Positions 1 through 6,316 of a stretch of DNA of 10,701 nt are shown here, piece after piece. The notes below the pieces were generated by a model, which saw nothing but the letters and a program-made list of their open reading frames with translations, searched no databases and had not been told where the DNA came from. Both the position numbers and the translations under genes were made by a program. Source of the DNA: Erysipelotrichaceae bacterium UBA1783 (GTDB lineage: Bacteria > Bacillota_I > Bacilli_A > Erysipelotrichales > Erysipelotrichaceae); the NCBI GenBank assembly GCA_002315205.1, contig DCGH01000003.1, forward strand, positions 1 through 10,701. The letters are read 5' to 3'. Positions within the stretch are counted from its first letter, which is position 1. Every line of letters starts with the position of its first letter.

Positions 1-681
1 GTTAGAGCGCTTAAGCATCACGGCGGTGTTGCAAAGGCAGATTTAAATAGCGAAAATTTAGATGCCTTAAAGAAAGGTTTACCAAACCTTTTAAGACATG
101 TTGAAAATATTACTAAGGTATATAAACTACCTTGTGTTGTTGCAATTAATGCATTTCCAACTGATACAAAGAAAGAACTTGACTTAGTTGAAGCAGAATG
201 TAAGAAGTTAGGCGTAAACGTTGCCCTTTCTGAAGTATGGGCAAAGGGCGGCAATGGTGGCATTGAACTTGCTAAAGAAGTAGTTAGACTTTGTGAAGAA
301 AAGAATAATTTTACTTTCTCATATGAAGATAACTTTACAATTAAAGAAAAGTTAGAAGCAATTGCAACTAAGGTTTATCATGCAGATGGTGTTGACTTAA
401 TTGGCAATGCACCAAAGCAATTACAAGAATTAGAAAGTTTAGGATTTTCTAAGTGCCCAATTTGTATTGCAAAGACACAATATAGTTTCTCTGATGATCA
501 AACAAAATTAGGCGCTCCAACTAATTTTAGAATTACAGTTAGAAACTTAAAGATTTCAGCAGGTGCTGGATTTATCGTAGCACTCACTGGTGATATTATG
601 ACTATGCCAGGTTTACCAAAGGTTCCAGCAGCAGAAAAGATTGATGTAGATGAAAACGGAAAGATTACAGGTTTATTCTAG
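1..681 (+). CDS. fhs: Formate--tetrahydrofolate ligase, C-terminal part (5' end outside window)
   Basis: This enzyme joins formate to tetrahydrofolate using ATP, giving 10-formyl-THF in the cytosol. It is the entry of formate into the one-carbon pool and the first step of the acetogenic methyl branch. Frame 1 is open from base 1 to a TAG at 679-681, giving 226 residues, about 40% of a family protein of roughly 555 residues. Recognisable family segments are VWAKGGNGG near residue 80, [12 protein letters not shown] near 156, and the C-terminal [19 protein letters not shown] followed by [11 protein letters not shown]. The protein ends naturally, so it is cut only by the window edge. Leucine is coded almost only by TTA or CTT, and lysine mostly by AAG. 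That bias is stronger than in the downstream genes and suggests high expression (inference). fchA starts three bases after the stop, so the genes are co-transcribed. Confidence 0.97.
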   Translation, partial: VRALKHHGGVAKADLNSENLDALKKGLPNLLRHVENITKVYKLPCVVAINAFPTDTKKELDLVEAECKKLGVNVALSEVWAKGGNGGIELAKEVVRLCEEKNNFTFSYEDNFTIKEKLEAIATKVYHADGVDLIGNAPKQLQELESLGFSKCPICIAKTQYSFSDDQTKLGAPTNFRITVRNLKISAGAGFIVALTGDIMTMPGLPKVPAAEKIDVDENGKITGLF

Positions 682-684
682 AAT

Positions 685-1296
685 ATGTATAACAAGACAA
701 TTGATGAATTTACAAGCGTATTGGCTTCAAATTCACCTACGCCAGGGGGAGGAGGAGCTAGCGCATTAGTTGGCTCTATTGCCATTTGCCTTGGATCTAT
801 GGTTGGATCTTTAACCATTGGCAAAAAGAAATATGCTCAATTTGAGGACGAACTAAATGATTTACAGATCAAAGCTGAAGCCTTAAGAGTAAAGCTTTTA
901 GATGGCATCAATGATGATGCCAAGGCCTTTGAACCTTTAGCAAAAGCCTATGGTATTCCAAAGGATGATCCAACTAGAGCTGAACAGTTGGAGCAGTGTT
1001 TAAAGCTGGCAGCTGATGGTCCTTTCGGAATTTTGAAGGATATCTGTAGCGCTATTGAACTTATTAACCGTTATGGTCAGATTGGTTCAAAGCTAGCAAT
1101 ATCTGATGCTGCTACTGGCGCGATGATTGGCTATGGCGCACTTTATGGTGCAGCAATTAATGTCAAAGCAAACACAAAGCTCATGAAGGATAAGGACTAT
1201 GCTAATAAGCTAAATCAGAAGGTTGATGAGCTAGTAGACAGATATGGTCAATTAGCTTTAGAAACCTATCAGAATATTGAAAGGGATATGCACTAA
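685..1296 (+). CDS. fchA: Methenyltetrahydrofolate cyclohydrolase, FTCD_C family
   Basis: This gene encodes a 203-residue cytosolic protein of the cyclodeaminase/cyclohydrolase family, the C-terminal domain type of formiminotransferase-cyclodeaminase. It should interconvert 10-formyl-THF and 5,10-methenyl-THF. The glycine-rich signature SPTPGGGGASALVG lies at residues 17-30. The family block SDAATGAMIGYGALYGAAINV lies in the C-terminal third. Length is normal for stand-alone FchA proteins. The start is ATG 685, three bases after the fhs stop. Only a weak AGGT lies about 12 bases upstream, so translation is probably coupled to fhs. Its stop overlaps the folD start by one base (TAATG). The fhs-fchA-folD order matches the one-carbon operons of acetogens and many gut Firmicutes. 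A histidine-degradation cyclodeaminase role is less likely, because no formiminotransferase or hut gene is visible. Confidence 0.92.
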   Translation: MYNKTIDEFTSVLASNSPTPGGGGASALVGSIAICLGSMVGSLTIGKKKYAQFEDELNDLQIKAEALRVKLLDGINDDAKAFEPLAKAYGIPKDDPTRAEQLEQCLKLAADGPFGILKDICSAIELINRYGQIGSKLAISDAATGAMIGYGALYGAAINVKANTKLMKDKDYANKLNQKVDELVDRYGQLALETYQNIERDMH

Positions 1297-2150
1297 TGGC
1301 TAATATTTTATATGGTGCTGATGTTGCTAAAGCAATCAACGAAAGAACAATTTCGACAGTAAATCAGCTAAAAGCAAAAGGAATCAATCCAACCTTAGCA
1401 ATCCTAAGAGTTGGTGAAAGAAGTGATGATATCTCTTATGAAAGAGGAACAATTAAACGTTGCGAAGCAGTCGGCGTTGAGGTAAAGAAGGTTGTCTTAG
1501 ATGCTGAGATTCGCAAAGAGGAATTCTATCTTGCTTTGGACCAGCTAAACAATGATGATAGTGTTCATGGTATTTTAATGTTTAGACCACTTCCAAAGCA
1601 TCTGGATAACGAAAAGGCAAGAAAGCAGATCAATCCTGATAAGGATGTCGATGGATGCACTGATTTATCCTTAGCTGGTGTATTTACCAATAGTGCTATG
1701 GGCTTTGCTCCATGTACTGCCCAGGCTGCTGTGGAAATGCTGGACTACTATGGTATTGATGTTGCAGGAAAAAATGTTGCTGTATTAGGAAGAAGCCTTG
1801 TGGTTGGAAAACCAGTAAGCATGCTACTAATGAACAAAAATGCGACAGTGACTGTATGTCATACAAAAACCGTTAACACTGCAGAGATTTCAAAAAAGGC
1901 AGATATTATCATTGCCTGCACAGGAAAGATGGAGTCATTAAATGCTCAATACTTCTCAGAAAATCAGACGGTTATTGATGTAGGTATTAATTTTAATGAA
2001 GTCAAAGGTAAGCTATGTGGTGATGTTTTATTCGAAGAAGCTGAACCAATTGTAGCGAATATCTCACCAGTACCAAAGGGTGTTGGCTCTGTAACAACCG
2101 CAGTATTAGTAAACCATGTTGCTGTAGCTGCAGAAAGAACAATCAGATAG
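1296..2150 (+). CDS. folD: Methylenetetrahydrofolate dehydrogenase (FolD family, probably without cyclohydrolase activity)
   Basis: This 284-residue cytosolic FolD-family enzyme catalyses NAD(P)-dependent interconversion of 5,10-methenyl-THF and 5,10-methylene-THF. The folate-site tyrosine is kept (Y48), as is the KDVDG block near residue 115. The dinucleotide-binding part shows VLGRSLVVGKPVSMLL near residues 163-178, and the C-terminus carries SPVPKGVGSVTTAVL. Two residues used for cyclohydrolase chemistry in bifunctional members are missing. The lysine four residues after the tyrosine is T52, where the usual form is YVxxK. The glutamine of the usual VQLPLP motif is F96, within ILMFRPLP. This fits a monofunctional dehydrogenase that relies on the adjacent FchA. 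ATG 1296 overlaps the fchA stop and has AAAGGG about 10 bases upstream. The stop codon lies inside the operon terminator stem. Confidence 0.93.
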   Translation: MANILYGADVAKAINERTISTVNQLKAKGINPTLAILRVGERSDDISYERGTIKRCEAVGVEVKKVVLDAEIRKEEFYLALDQLNNDDSVHGILMFRPLPKHLDNEKARKQINPDKDVDGCTDLSLAGVFTNSAMGFAPCTAQAAVEMLDYYGIDVAGKNVAVLGRSLVVGKPVSMLLMNKNATVTVCHTKTVNTAEISKKADIIIACTGKMESLNAQYFSENQTVIDVGINFNEVKGKLCGDVLFEEAEPIVANISPVPKGVGSVTTAVLVNHVAVAAERTIR

Positions 2151-2177
2151 GACAAAGTCCTATCTTTTTTAATTTTT
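2145..2177 (+). terminator. Rho-independent terminator of fhs-fchA-folD
   Basis: A perfect 9-bp stem, AGATAGGAC (2145-2153) with GTCCTATCT (2157-2165), encloses an AAA triloop. It is followed by a T-rich tract, TTTTTT AA TTTTTT. The folD stop codon TAG (2148-2150) lies within the 5' arm, so a terminating ribosome would cover the hairpin. Confidence 0.9.
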
Positions 2178-2237
2178 TATATCATTTTTTCATAAATAAT
2201 GATATTATTTTTGCAAATGAGATATTTGAGGTAAAAA
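2178..2237 (+). promoter_or_regulatory. AT-rich leader with probable promoter and ribosome binding site of the ECF S-component gene
   Basis: After the folD terminator this short gap is the only place for a promoter. TATTAT at 2203-2208 is a possible -10, but no convincing -35 lies 16-18 bases upstream. A ribosome binding site TTGAGGT at 2226-2232 is clear, five bases before the ATG. The gap is too short for most metabolite riboswitches, and I see no THF-riboswitch-like core. The binding site is firm and the promoter is tentative. Confidence 0.4.
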
Positions 2238-2759
2238 ATGACTACTAAAAGATTAACTACTATTTCTATGCTGACAGCAATGTATGTTGTATTAAGCATT
2301 CTAACACCTATTAAATTAGCAAACTTCAAATTCACCTTTGAAGCATTACCAATTCTTGTGGCTGCTCTTTTGGCAGGGCCTATTGATGGTATGCTTGTTG
2401 GTGGACTTGGTTCCTTAATCTACCAGCTATTCTTTTCAGGATATGGTATTACAGTAACGACTCCACTTTGGATTCTTCCACATCTAGCTAGTGGTTTAAT
2501 TGTTGGCTTATTGGCAAAATCAATGAAATATAACTATACCTTTGTAAAGGTTTGTATTATTTCAGCTATCAGTGCTTTAACCGTTACTGCCTTAAATACT
2601 GTTGCTCTATATGTAGACTCTAAGGTATTTGGTTACTATTCGTCAAAGCTAGTATTTGGATCATTATTAATTAAGATTGCTGTAGGTATTATCTTAGCAG
2701 TCATCTATTCACTAGTATTACCTAAGGTATTAACAATCATCAAAAAATCATCAAAATAA
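2238..2759 (+). CDS. ECF transporter S component (vitamin-type; folate is a possible substrate)
   Basis: This gene encodes a small, very hydrophobic 173-residue membrane protein with about six predicted membrane segments, roughly at residues 8-25, 36-47, 50-68, 76-93, 102-126 and 138-163. The N-terminus KRLTTISMLTAMYVVLS is typical of ECF S components, in which an alanine/small-residue first helix contacts the shared EcfT subunit. The loop and helix FKFTFEALPILVAALLAGPIDG, then GGLGSLIYQLF, also fit the family. S components bind one substrate, usually a vitamin, and use a separately encoded EcfA-EcfA'-EcfT module, which is absent here. The neighbouring folate genes make a FolT-like role plausible. 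However, a terminator separates it from them and I cannot read the substrate from sequence. The start is ATG 2238, behind a good ribosome binding site. It is convergent with the ABC transporter genes. Confidence 0.82.
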   Translation: MTTKRLTTISMLTAMYVVLSILTPIKLANFKFTFEALPILVAALLAGPIDGMLVGGLGSLIYQLFFSGYGITVTTPLWILPHLASGLIVGLLAKSMKYNYTFVKVCIISAISALTVTALNTVALYVDSKVFGYYSSKLVFGSLLIKIAVGIILAVIYSLVLPKVLTIIKKSSK

Positions 2760-2789
2760 AAACTCGAGATCTCTCGAGTTTTATTTTTT
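2757..2789. terminator. Bidirectional terminator between convergent transcripts
   Basis: A perfect 10-bp stem, AAAACTCGAG (2759-2768) with CTCGAGTTTT (2773-2782), encloses an ATCT loop. On the + strand it is followed by T-runs (TTTT A TTTTTT). On the - strand the A-run on the left supplies TTTTT, so it can end the ABC transporter transcript as well. It begins at the last base of the S-component stop codon. The - strand ATPase gene stops 35 bases away, at 2818. Confidence 0.9.
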
Positions 2790-2817
2790 AAATAATGTAA
2801 GATTTTATGGTTTGATA

Positions 2818-3552
2818 TTAATGATTAAATCCCTGAATAAAGCTCTTTGTTCTTTCTTCCCTTGGATTTTCAAAGAATGATTTGGCATCATTGGCTTCTA
2901 CAACAACACCATTCTCCATAAAGATAACCTTGTTAGATACATTCTTCGCAAAGTTCATTTCATGTGTTACAACTAGCATTGTCATGCCCTCTTCAGCTAG
3001 CTGTCTCATAACGGCTAACACTTCACCAATTAACTCTGGATCAAGTGCACTGGTAGGTTCATCAAACATAATAACCTCTGGATTCGTCGCAATCGCTCTG
3101 GCAATACCAACACGCTGCTGCTGTCCACCAGATAATTGAGATGGATAGTAATCATAGCGATCAGATAAACCAACCTTATCCAATGCCTTTTTACCAATTT
3201 CCTCAGCCTGTTCCTTCTTCATTTTTCTGGCAACAATTAATCCTTCTGTTACATTCTGTAGTGCTGTCTTATTCGCAAAAAGGTTGTAATTCTGGAAAAC
3301 AAATCCATTCCTCATACGAATGGAAGCAATCTGCTTTTTATTTGCAGAATGCAGATCAAAATGATCCTCATCAAAAATCATTTCACCTGAATCTGCTTTT
3401 TCTAAGAAGTTTATGCATCTTAGTAATGTTGTTTTGCCCGAACCACTTGGTCCTAAAATGGCAATTACATCGCCCTTATTTACTGTTAAGTCAACACCTC
3501 TTAAAACATCTAGAGAGCCGAAGGATTTATGAATATTTTTAATTTCTAACAT
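2818..3552 (-). CDS. Amino-acid ABC transporter ATPase (cystine/polar amino acid type)
   Basis: This 244-residue cytoplasmic nucleotide-binding subunit powers import by the permease encoded just upstream. All ABC motifs are intact: Walker A GPSGSGKT at residues 34-41, a Q-loop in VFQNYNLF near 90, the signature LSGGQQQR, Walker [15 protein letters not shown], and the switch histidine in VVTHEM. Sequence and length fit the polar amino acid family (GlnQ/HisP/TcyN type). ATG 3552 lies four bases after the permease stop, with AGAGGA about eight bases upstream inside the permease end. It is the last gene of the lyase-binding protein-permease-ATPase unit and ends before the bidirectional terminator. 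The ATPase itself does not reveal substrate. The cystine suggestion comes from the permease and binding protein. Confidence 0.95.
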   Translation of the reverse strand: MLEIKNIHKSFGSLDVLRGVDLTVNKGDVIAILGPSGSGKTTLLRCINFLEKADSGEMIFDEDHFDLHSANKKQIASIRMRNGFVFQNYNLFANKTALQNVTEGLIVARKMKKEQAEEIGKKALDKVGLSDRYDYYPSQLSGGQQQRVGIARAIATNPEVIMFDEPTSALDPELIGEVLAVMRQLAEEGMTMLVVTHEMNFAKNVSNKVIFMENGVVVEANDAKSFFENPREERTKSFIQGFNH

Positions 3553-3556
3553 ATTC

Positions 3557-4219
3557 CTATCCTCTTCTTTCTAGCTTTGCTTCAAAGTAGCGCTGCAGAT
3601 ACTGTAAAACAGTACAAAAAATCAAATAAATCAGTCCTGCCTCAATATATAACCAGAAATAATCATAGGTTCTTGACGCAATTCTTGTCGAAGTTGCCAT
3701 GATTTCAACAATTGAAATACTATATGCTAAAGAGGTATCCTTCACCAAGCCAATTAATGAATTGGATAATGGTGGGAAGGCTGTCTTTAATGCTTGTGGA
3801 ATAATAATTCTATACATTGTCTGCCAATAGCTCATGCCCACACAATAGCCTGCCTCCAGCTGCCCTTTTGGGACAGATTCAATCGCTGCTCTGACAGTCT
3901 CTGAGCAATAAGCACCAACAGAAATAGATAATACAATGACCGCACTAGGGAAGGCATCTAATAAAATACCAATACTAGGCAAACCAAAATAAACAACGAA
4001 TAGCTGTACGATCATAGGTGTTCCACGAATGATCCAAACATAGAAGCGGGCAAGCTGTTTTAATACAGGAATTTTTGCTGTTTGAACTAATGCTGTTAAT
4101 AAAGCAAGAACCATTCCAATGGTAAATGATATTGCCGTTAATGGAATGGTTACTTTAATACCAGCTAAAAGTAGTGGCCAGAACGAATCTAGCAGAATCT
4201 TAATGACACGACTACTCAC
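3557..4219 (-). CDS. Amino-acid ABC transporter permease (TcyL/YecS-like, probable cystine)
   Basis: This 220-residue integral membrane subunit belongs to the HisM/GlnP permease family. It shows the family block [22 protein letters not shown] at about residues 61-82. It also has the EAA-type coupling loop [22 protein letters not shown] at about 121-142, followed by the [18 protein letters not shown] region. Overall it resembles, from memory, the E. coli cystine permease TcyL (YecS) more than glutamine or histidine permeases. Substrate remains an inference. It would pair as a homodimer, since no second permease is present. The start is GTG 4219. An in-frame TAG two codons upstream rules out any longer form. 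I see no good ribosome binding site in the 17-base gap, so translation may be coupled to the binding-protein gene. It ends four bases before the ATPase start. Confidence 0.93.
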   Translation of the reverse strand: MSSRVIKILLDSFWPLLLAGIKVTIPLTAISFTIGMVLALLTALVQTAKIPVLKQLARFYVWIIRGTPMIVQLFVVYFGLPSIGILLDAFPSAVIVLSISVGAYCSETVRAAIESVPKGQLEAGYCVGMSYWQTMYRIIIPQALKTAFPPLSNSLIGLVKDTSLAYSISIVEIMATSTRIASRTYDYFWLYIEAGLIYLIFCTVLQYLQRYFEAKLERRG

Positions 4220-4236
4220 TTTAAACTACAGATAAG

Positions 4237-5031
4237 CTACTCAGCAGCAGAAGTAACATCTACATCGAAATACTTCTCAGAAACTGCCTTTAATTCCCCA
4301 CTTGCTAATGCTTTTGCCAAAGCTTCATTAATAGCTGCAACTAAGCTTTCATTGCCCTTCACAACTGGAACATAAGATGTTGGTTCTGCATCCATATATG
4401 CAGCAATCTTAACAGGTGAATCTGGATTTAGCTTTAAATAAGAGGTAAATGAAGTTACATAATTTAATGTACAATCAGCTCTTCCATTAACAACCTCTGA
4501 AATTGACTGTGCCATTTCATTTACAGCATCTAATGTTGCACCATTCTCTTGTGCTAATGCACCTAAAGTTGAAGTTGCTTCATTTGCGGCAACCTTACCC
4601 TTAATATCTGCTAAGCTTTTGATGCTCTCATCATCTGCTCTAGTTAAAATAGCAGCCTGTACAAATGCGTATGGCTCTGAGAAATCATACTTTTCAGCAC
4701 GCTTTTCATTCCATCCACATTCATTAACAATGATATCAATCTTTCCTGCATCTAATGCTGCAAAAATTGATTTCCATTCAGTTTCATAATATTGAACCTC
4801 AACGCCTAAATATTTAGCAATTAATGCTGCTACTTCAACATCAAAACCAACTAAATTTCCATTTTCATCATGGTAGCTATTTGGCATATAAGTACCTTCA
4901 GTACCAACGATAATGTATCCTCTTTCCTTGATAGTAGCTAATAAGTCCTTTTCTTCAGACTTTTTTGTACATCCTGTTAATGCAGTAACTGTCATTAGAA
5001 CAACTAATAATAATGTAATAATCTTTTTCAT
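4237..5031 (-). CDS. Amino-acid ABC transporter solute-binding lipoprotein (FliY/TcyJ-like, probable cystine)
   Basis: This 264-residue exported binding protein is anchored to the outer face of the membrane by lipid. A signal peptide at residues 1-20 ends in the lipobox LTGC, with C21 as the lipidated cysteine. The mature part is a family 3 solute-binding protein: TIKERGYIIVGTEGTY near 33-48, GNLVGFDVEVAALIAKYLGV near 58-77, and NEKRAEKYDFSEPY near 108. R111 there is the position expected to bind the substrate carboxylate. The layout resembles E. coli FliY (TcyJ), the cystine-binding protein, but ligand specificity is inferred. ATG 5031 has AAAGGA about eight bases upstream and lies 18 bases after the C-S lyase stop. 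As the only binding protein of the operon, it decides what the transporter imports. Confidence 0.94.
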   Translation of the reverse strand: MKKIITLLLVVLMTVTALTGCTKKSEEKDLLATIKERGYIIVGTEGTYMPNSYHDENGNLVGFDVEVAALIAKYLGVEVQYYETEWKSIFAALDAGKIDIIVNECGWNEKRAEKYDFSEPYAFVQAAILTRADDESIKSLADIKGKVAANEATSTLGALAQENGATLDAVNEMAQSISEVVNGRADCTLNYVTSFTSYLKLNPDSPVKIAAYMDAEPTSYVPVVKGNESLVAAINEALAKALASGELKAVSEKYFDVDVTSAAE

Positions 5032-5049
5032 TTTATTTCCTTTCCCAAT

Positions 5050-6219
5050 TTACTTAGTAAATTGACCTAAACCCTTTTTTAGTCTCTGCATACCATCCTC
5101 AATTCGACTTCTGCAGGTTGCTGTGTTTAATCTTAAAAATGCCTTACCACATAAGCCATATTCTTCTCCTTCAGAAAGAACTAAGCCCACACTATTCGAT
5201 AAATAGTCCTTTAATGCTGTTGCATCATCTGTTACCTGACTACAATCTATCCATAATAAATAGGTTGCAGTGGAATCTAAAACCTTCAGCTGTGGTAATT
5301 CCTTTTTAATAAATTCTCTAACATATTTCTTGTTCTCAAACAAATAGCTTCTCAATTCATCCAGCCAATCTTCACCATAATTAAATGCTGCCACTGGGGC
5401 AATAGCTGCTAATACATTTGGTTCTGCTACCTCATCTGTATTAATCGCTCTATTCACTCTATAGCATAGATATTCATTGGCTGAGAAAATAGCTGCAGTC
5501 TGTATACCGGCAATGTTAAATGCTTTTGTTGGAGCAATACAGGTAATAGAAACCTGCTTACATACCTCATCAACACTGGCAAATGGCACATATTCATAGC
5601 CTGGATCACATAAATCACAATGAATTTCATCAGAAATAACAGTGACATGATACTTCTTTGCTAAAGCGCCCACCTTTGACAATTCTTCTTTACTCCATAT
5701 TTTTCCTACTGGATTATGTGGATTGCATAAAATCATTAGCGTTGTTTGCGGTAAGGCAAACTTCTGTTTTAGATCATCAAAATCCATTTCATAGTGAGAA
5801 CCATCATATTTTAATGGACTTTCCAAAACTCTGGCACCATTGTTAATGATAGAGTTGAAGAAGATGTTATAAACGGGTGTCTGAATAACAACATTTTCGT
5901 TTGGTGTCGTTAGCTTTCTAACCATAGAAGAAATAGCAGGAACAACACCAGTACAGAACATTAACCAATCCTTTTCAATGGTAAAGTGATGTCTTCTTTG
6001 CCACCAGGAAATATACGCATCATACCATTCATCCTCAATTAAAGTATAACCAAAAACACCATTAGCCATTCTTTCATTGAAGGCTTTCTGAATTGCAGGA
6101 GCGCACTTGAAATCCATATCGGCCACCCACATTGGCAGCTGATCATCTTTAATATCCCATTTCATGGAATGGGTATTCTTTCTTGATACGACCTCATCAA
6201 AGTTGTATTTCAAATTCAT
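5050..6219 (-). CDS. patB: PLP-dependent C-S lyase, MalY/PatB family (cystathionine beta-lyase type)
   Basis: This cytosolic fold-type I PLP enzyme is 389 residues from ATG 6219, matching the usual length of about 390. Visible signatures are NPHNPVG near residue 167, SDEIH (D197, contacting the PLP ring nitrogen), APTKAFNIAG with the PLP lysine K232, and a C-terminal FLRLNTATCRSR carrying the carboxylate-binding arginine. Family members cleave C-S bonds by beta-elimination of cystathionine, cysteine or cystine, releasing pyruvate, ammonia and a thiol. An aminotransferase label is common but less apt. It heads the transporter operon behind a strong -10 promoter. The start is uncertain. GTG 6222 lies in the Shine-Dalgarno itself, and ATG 6219 is only two bases from AAGGAG. 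TTG 6213 is eight bases away and would give the typical family N-terminus MKYNFDE. Confidence 0.92.
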   Translation of the reverse strand: MNLKYNFDEVVSRKNTHSMKWDIKDDQLPMWVADMDFKCAPAIQKAFNERMANGVFGYTLIEDEWYDAYISWWQRRHHFTIEKDWLMFCTGVVPAISSMVRKLTTPNENVVIQTPVYNIFFNSIINNGARVLESPLKYDGSHYEMDFDDLKQKFALPQTTLMILCNPHNPVGKIWSKEELSKVGALAKKYHVTVISDEIHCDLCDPGYEYVPFASVDEVCKQVSITCIAPTKAFNIAGIQTAAIFSANEYLCYRVNRAINTDEVAEPNVLAAIAPVAAFNYGEDWLDELRSYLFENKKYVREFIKKELPQLKVLDSTATYLLWIDCSQVTDDATALKDYLSNSVGLVLSEGEEYGLCGKAFLRLNTATCRSRIEDGMQRLKKGLGQFTK

Positions 6220-6240
6220 CACTCCTTCTTGTTATGCTTT

Positions 6241-6270
6241 ATTATAAACCTCATTTTCACTTTTGAACAA
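6241..6270 (-). promoter_or_regulatory. Promoter of the C-S lyase / cystine-type transporter operon
   Basis: On the - strand a consensus -10 TATAAT (6246-6241) lies 18 bases after TTGTTC (6270-6265), a partial match to TTGACA. Transcription would begin near 6233, leaving a leader of only about 15 bases. That leaves no room for a T-box or S-box riboswitch. Any sulfur control would have to act through a repressor or activator on this promoter. Confidence 0.7.
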
Positions 6271-6288
6271 ATTAAATGACCTATCATT

Positions 6289-6315
6289 AAAAAAATGACA
6301 TTTCTGTCATTTTTT
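6289..6315 (-). terminator. Rho-independent terminator of mnmG
   Basis: On the - strand AAAAAATGACA (6315-6305) pairs with TGTCATTTTTT (6300-6290) around a GAAA tetraloop. The stem ends in a run of seven T. The stem begins one base after the mnmG stop (TAG, 6319-6317). The G-C content of the stem is low, so strength is uncertain. Confidence 0.72.
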
Positions 6316-6316
6316 A

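Noticed and set aside
18..263. 81-codon open frame on the - strand inside fhs
   Set aside because: It is fully antisense to a conserved fhs frame, has no ribosome binding site I can see, and its translation looks like low-complexity shadow sequence.
2151..2237. Possible THF riboswitch upstream of the S-component gene
   Set aside because: Once the folD terminator is removed only about 60 AT-rich bases remain. I see no paired core resembling a THF riboswitch.
3141..3542. 133-codon open frame on the + strand opposite the ABC ATPase
   Set aside because: It is antisense to a gene with all ABC motifs intact. The translation has no recognisable domain and no plausible start signal.
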